Source of the DNA: Oscillibacter sp.
GTDB taxonomy: Bacteria > Bacillota > Clostridia > Oscillospirales > Oscillospiraceae
Direction: 5' to 3'
Length of the DNA: 7,185 bases
Assembly: GCA_009773995.1 (NCBI GenBank)
Contig: VSMY01000121.1
Span: 1 to 7,185 of the forward strand
Shown here: in pieces, positions 5,090 through 7,185 of the stretch
Layout: each line of letters starts with the position of its first letter
Numbering within the stretch: position 1 is the first letter of the stretch
Notes under the pieces: generated by a model
What the model was told of the DNA's origin: nothing
What the model saw: the letters and a program-made list of their open reading frames with translations, nothing else
Databases searched by the model: none
Made by a program: the position numbers and the translations under genes

Positions 5090-6280
5090 ATGAGAGGCAA
5101 GAAGCAGAAGGAACCCGCCGGCATGAACCACGGGGAGATCTTCGCCGCCCTGGAGCTTTTGGAGCAGGAGCGGGGCATTCCCAAGGAGGCCATGCTGGAA
5201 AAGGTCATCAAGGCCATCACCACCGCCTACCAGCGGGACCACAAGGACGTGGAAGAGGAAAATATCGTCGTGGAGGCGGACGAGGAACACAAGGAGCTCC
5301 GTATGTTCATCCGCAAGACCGTGGTGGACGAGGAGGACTACGTGGACCCCTTCAACGAGATGTCCCTGGAGGAGGCCAAGGCCATCTCCGCCCGGTATGA
5401 GATCGGGGACGTGGTGAACATCCCGGTGGACAAGATGGAATTCGGCCGCATCGCCGCGGGAAACGGCAAGCAGGTCATCATCCAGGGCCTCCGGGAGGCG
5501 GAGCGGGGCAAGGTCTACGACGAGTTCAACTCCAAGCAGCACGAGATTCTCACCGGCGTGGTCAGCCGCATCGACCCCCGGAACGGCGCGGCCTCCCTCC
5601 GCATCGGCACCGGCGCGGAGTCCACCGAGGCGCTGCTGCTGGCCGGGGAGCAGGTTCCCGGCGAACCTCTGGAGGAGGGCATGCACGTCAAGGTCTATGT
5701 GGTGGACGTGCGCCACTCCACCCGGGGCCCTCAGGTGCTGATCTCCCGGACCCATCCGGGCCTGGTAAAGCGCCTGTTCGAGCTGGAGGTGCCGGAGATT
5801 TTCGACGGCTCCGTGGAGGTGCGGTCCATCGCCCGGGAGGCGGGCAGCCGCACGAAGATGGCCGTCTGGTCCCGGGAGGAGAACGTGGACCCCATCGGCG
5901 CGTGCGTCGGCCCCAGGGGCCAGCGGGTGGCCTCCATTGTCGACGAGCTCCGGGGGGAGAAAATCGACATCATCAAGTGGAGCGAGGACCCCGCCGAGTT
6001 TATCGCCGCCGCCTTGGCTCCCGCCGACGTGGTGGAGGTGCGCATGGCGGAGGAGGGCGTCAAGGCCTGCCGCTGCGTGGTGCCCGACGACCAGCTGTCC
6101 CTGGCCATCGGCAAGGAGGGGCAGAACGCCCGCCTCGCCGCCCGGCTGACGGGATATAAGATCGACATCAAGCCCCAGAGCTACCGGCCGGAGGAGGACG
6201 AGGAGTTCTTCGGCGCGGAGAGGCCGGAGGTCCCGGAAGCCGAGGCCCCGGAAGAAGCCGGAGAGGAAATTGACAATTGA
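5090..6280 (+). CDS. nusA: Transcription termination/antitermination factor NusA
   Basis: NusA binds RNA polymerase and nascent RNA and controls pausing, intrinsic termination and rRNA antitermination. The 396-residue protein has the Gram-positive layout. The polymerase-binding N-terminal domain (about 12-105) holds EIFAALELLEQERGIPKE. The S1 domain (about 150-220) runs from HEILTGVVSRIDPRNG to VYVVDVRHS-RGPQVLISR. KH1 carries the GPRG loop at 274-277 (CVGPRGQRV) and KH2 the GKEG loop at 341-344 (SLAIGKEGQNARLAARLTG). PGLVKRLFELEVPEI and VDPIGACVG are signature stretches. An acidic tail (about 367-396) follows. The ATG at 5090 has AAGGAG at 5073-5078 with an 11-nt gap. ATG 5123 (Met12) would give the more usual MN-E-F start, so the first 11 basic residues (MRGKKQKEPAG) are uncertain. 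The last codons ATT GAC AAT and the stop TGA are inside the inserted repeat element at 6269-6426, so the native C-terminus was altered. Confidence 0.98.
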   Translation: MRGKKQKEPAGMNHGEIFAALELLEQERGIPKEAMLEKVIKAITTAYQRDHKDVEEENIVVEADEEHKELRMFIRKTVVDEEDYVDPFNEMSLEEAKAISARYEIGDVVNIPVDKMEFGRIAAGNGKQVIIQGLREAERGKVYDEFNSKQHEILTGVVSRIDPRNGAASLRIGTGAESTEALLLAGEQVPGEPLEEGMHVKVYVVDVRHSTRGPQVLISRTHPGLVKRLFELEVPEIFDGSVEVRSIAREAGSRTKMAVWSREENVDPIGACVGPRGQRVASIVDELRGEKIDIIKWSEDPAEFIAAALAPADVVEVRMAEEGVKACRCVVPDDQLSLAIGKEGQNARLAARLTGYKIDIKPQSYRPEEDEEFFGAERPEVPEAEAPEEAGEEIDN

Positions 6281-6426
6281 TAATTGACAATGGACAATGG
6301 GGCGGGCGCGGAAAATGGTCCGCCGGCTCCGGGTTCGGTGGGGGTGCCGGCTTCAGGAATGTCCCGTGACGGAGGGACGGCCCCCGCAAGCTCCTAATTG
6401 CCCATTATCCATTATCAATGATCCAT
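6269..6426. mobile_element. MITE-like element bounded by inverted heptamer arrays
   Basis: The left end is a tandem array of 7-bp units: ATTGACA, ATTGATA, ATTGACA, ATGGACA (6269-6296). The right end, read on the minus strand from 6426, is ATGGATC, ATTGATA, ATGGATA, ATGGGCA (down to 6399). The two arrays match at 22 of 28 positions in inverted orientation, with the central units nearly identical. Between them lies about 100 bp of GC-rich DNA with no credible gene, including a GTCCC/GGGAC stem at 6361-6378. Short terminal inverted repeats, small size and no coding capacity fit a miniature inverted-repeat element or other dispersed intergenic repeat. No clean target-site duplication is visible. 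It separates nusA from rnpM and provides the stop codon of nusA. In RNA the two ends could pair into a long hairpin between the cistrons. Confidence 0.65.
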
Positions 6427-6447
6427 TCGAGAAAGGGGGGACCCAAG

Positions 6448-6720
6448 GTGCCCAAGGTGAAAAAGATCCCGCAGCGCCAGTGCGTCGGCTGCCGGGAGAT
6501 GAAGGACAAGAAGGCCCTGCTGCGGGTGGTCCGCTCCCCGGAGGGGGCGGTGAGCCTGGATTTCACCGGGAAGAAGCCCGGCCGGGGGGCCTACGTGTGC
6601 CCGGATGCGGCGTGCCTGAAGAAGGCCCGGAAGTCCCGGGCCCTGGAGCGGGCCTTTGAGACCGCCATTCCCCCCGAGGTTTACGACGCCATGGAGGCGG
6701 AGCTGGGAGGCGGGACATGA
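6448..6720 (+). CDS. rnpM: RNase P modulator RnpM (YlxR, DUF448)
   Basis: A small RNA-binding protein of 90 residues, the usual YlxR length. The Bacillus homologue was renamed RnpM because it binds RNase P RNA and modulates its activity. Signature segments are IPQRQCVGCREMKDKKALLR (7-26), the GRGAYVCP motif at 45-52 and the CLKKA-K-RALERAF helix (56-70). Cys12, Cys15, Cys51 and Cys56 are all present, as in other family members. The chosen start is GTG 6448: it has a purine-rich AAAGGGGGG (6432-6440) 7 nt upstream and gives MPKVKKIP, matching the family N-terminus. An in-frame ATG at 6418 would add ten residues encoded partly by the inverted repeat of the inserted element, and it lacks a ribosome binding site. 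The gene overlaps the next by 4 bp (ATGA), so translation is probably coupled. Neighbouring nusA supports the assignment. Confidence 0.95.
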   Translation: MPKVKKIPQRQCVGCREMKDKKALLRVVRSPEGAVSLDFTGKKPGRGAYVCPDAACLKKARKSRALERAFETAIPPEVYDAMEAELGGGT

Positions 6721-7185
6721 GCGGAAACAACATTTTGTCCCTGCTGGGCCTGGCCCTCCGGGGCGGGAGGCTGGCCGTGGGGGAGGAGCCCGCGGCCCTG
6801 GCCGCTAAGGCCGGACAGGCGCGGCTGCTGCTGACCAGCTCCGACGCGGCGGGAAACACCCTCCGCCGGGCGGAGCACCTGGCGGAGGAGGGGCGCTGCC
6901 TCTATCTGGTTCTCCCCTTTACGAAGGCGGAGCTGGGCGGGGCCCTGGGCCGGGGCAGCGCCGCCATCGCGGCTTTGACGGATTTAGGGCTCGCCGCCGC
7001 CGTGGCGGAGCGGCTGGCCCAGGCGGACCCGGAGCGCTACGGCGAGGCCGCCGCCCGGATGGCTTTGAAGCGCCGCCGGGCCAAGGAACGGAAGGAGGCT
7101 CCCCGCCGGGACCCGCCGAAACGAGAGCCTCCGCCGCAGGGGAGGGACCGCCGCCCCGGAAAACCCCGCCGGGAGGAGGGCCGCC
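6717..7185 (+). CDS. rplGB: L7Ae-like ribosomal protein YlxQ family (partial, 3' end outside)
   Basis: The gene begins at ATG 6717, overlapping the rnpM stop (ATGA), and remains open to the window edge after 156 codons. The N-terminal about 100 residues fit the L7Ae/YlxQ kink-turn RNA-binding family: NNILSLLGLALRGGRLAVGEE (4-24), a strand ARLLLTSSDAAGNTLRR (35-51), LYLVLPFTKAELGGALGRG (62-80) and AAIAALTDLGLAAAVAERL (82-100). Family members of this operon are usually about 100-110 residues. Here residues about 117-156 continue as an Arg/Lys/Pro-rich low-complexity tail (LKRRRAKERKEAPRRDPP onwards) with no stop. The tail could be an extra RNA-binding extension, or the reading frame may run on into the basic N-terminal region of translation initiation factor IF2 (infB), the gene that normally comes next. 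The fold assignment is good; the full length is unknown. Confidence 0.9.
   Translation, partial: MSGNNILSLLGLALRGGRLAVGEEPAALAAKAGQARLLLTSSDAAGNTLRRAEHLAEEGRCLYLVLPFTKAELGGALGRGSAAIAALTDLGLAAAVAERLAQADPERYGEAAARMALKRRRAKERKEAPRRDPPKREPPPQGRDRRPGKPRREEGR

Noticed and set aside
6297..6659. Plus-strand frame across the MITE-like element and into rnpM
   Set aside because: It is translated from the repeat and out of frame with rnpM. The short peptide CPLSIIN occurs in frames on both strands only because the ends are inverted copies.

Overview
The window comes from a GC-rich member of the Firmicutes, most likely a gut Clostridia of the Oscillospiraceae type (Flavonifractor/Intestinimonas-like). 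Three things suggest this: the order rimP-nusA-rnpM(ylxR)-L7Ae-like(ylxQ), which is the Gram-positive nusA operon; strong G/C preference at third codon positions combined with AT-rich promoters and AAGGAGG-type ribosome binding sites; and a secreted protein with a copper-amine-oxidase-N-like domain of a kind common in that family. The genus cannot be fixed from the sequence alone.

Left part (1-2110), plus strand: a short AT-rich promoter region is followed by two genes for exported proteins 32 bp apart. These are a lipoprotein with EF-hand-like Asp/Asn/Gly loops and a signal-peptide protein with two similar beta-rich segments and a C-terminal copper-amine-oxidase-N-like domain. A perfect 11-bp GC stem at 2082-2107 probably terminates transcription from both directions, because the next gene converges on it.

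Middle part (2121-4193), minus strand: a large exported serine hydrolase of the beta-lactamase/penicillin-binding-protein fold, with all three active-site motifs and a long C-terminal extension. Its promoter lies at about 4253-4283 and its 5' leader has an 8-bp hairpin directly next to the ribosome binding site.

Right part (4354-7185), plus strand: the nusA operon. A good promoter (4354-4382) is followed by a leader of about 185 nt that carries a terminator-like hairpin, a 17-bp perfect palindrome overlapping that terminator's 3' arm and T-run, a second 12-bp palindrome, and a small hairpin before rimP. Then come rimP (ribosome maturation), nusA (transcription elongation/termination), rnpM (RNase P modulator) and an L7Ae-like RNA-binding protein that runs off the window. 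Between nusA and rnpM is a MITE-like insertion of about 158 bp. It is bounded by inverted arrays of 7-bp repeats, supplies the stop codon of nusA and lies directly upstream of the rnpM ribosome binding site.

No wholly new system is evident. The gene content is housekeeping plus three exported proteins. The points that merit a second look are the structured rimP-nusA leader, the heptamer-bounded element inside the operon, and the long basic tail of the L7Ae-like protein.
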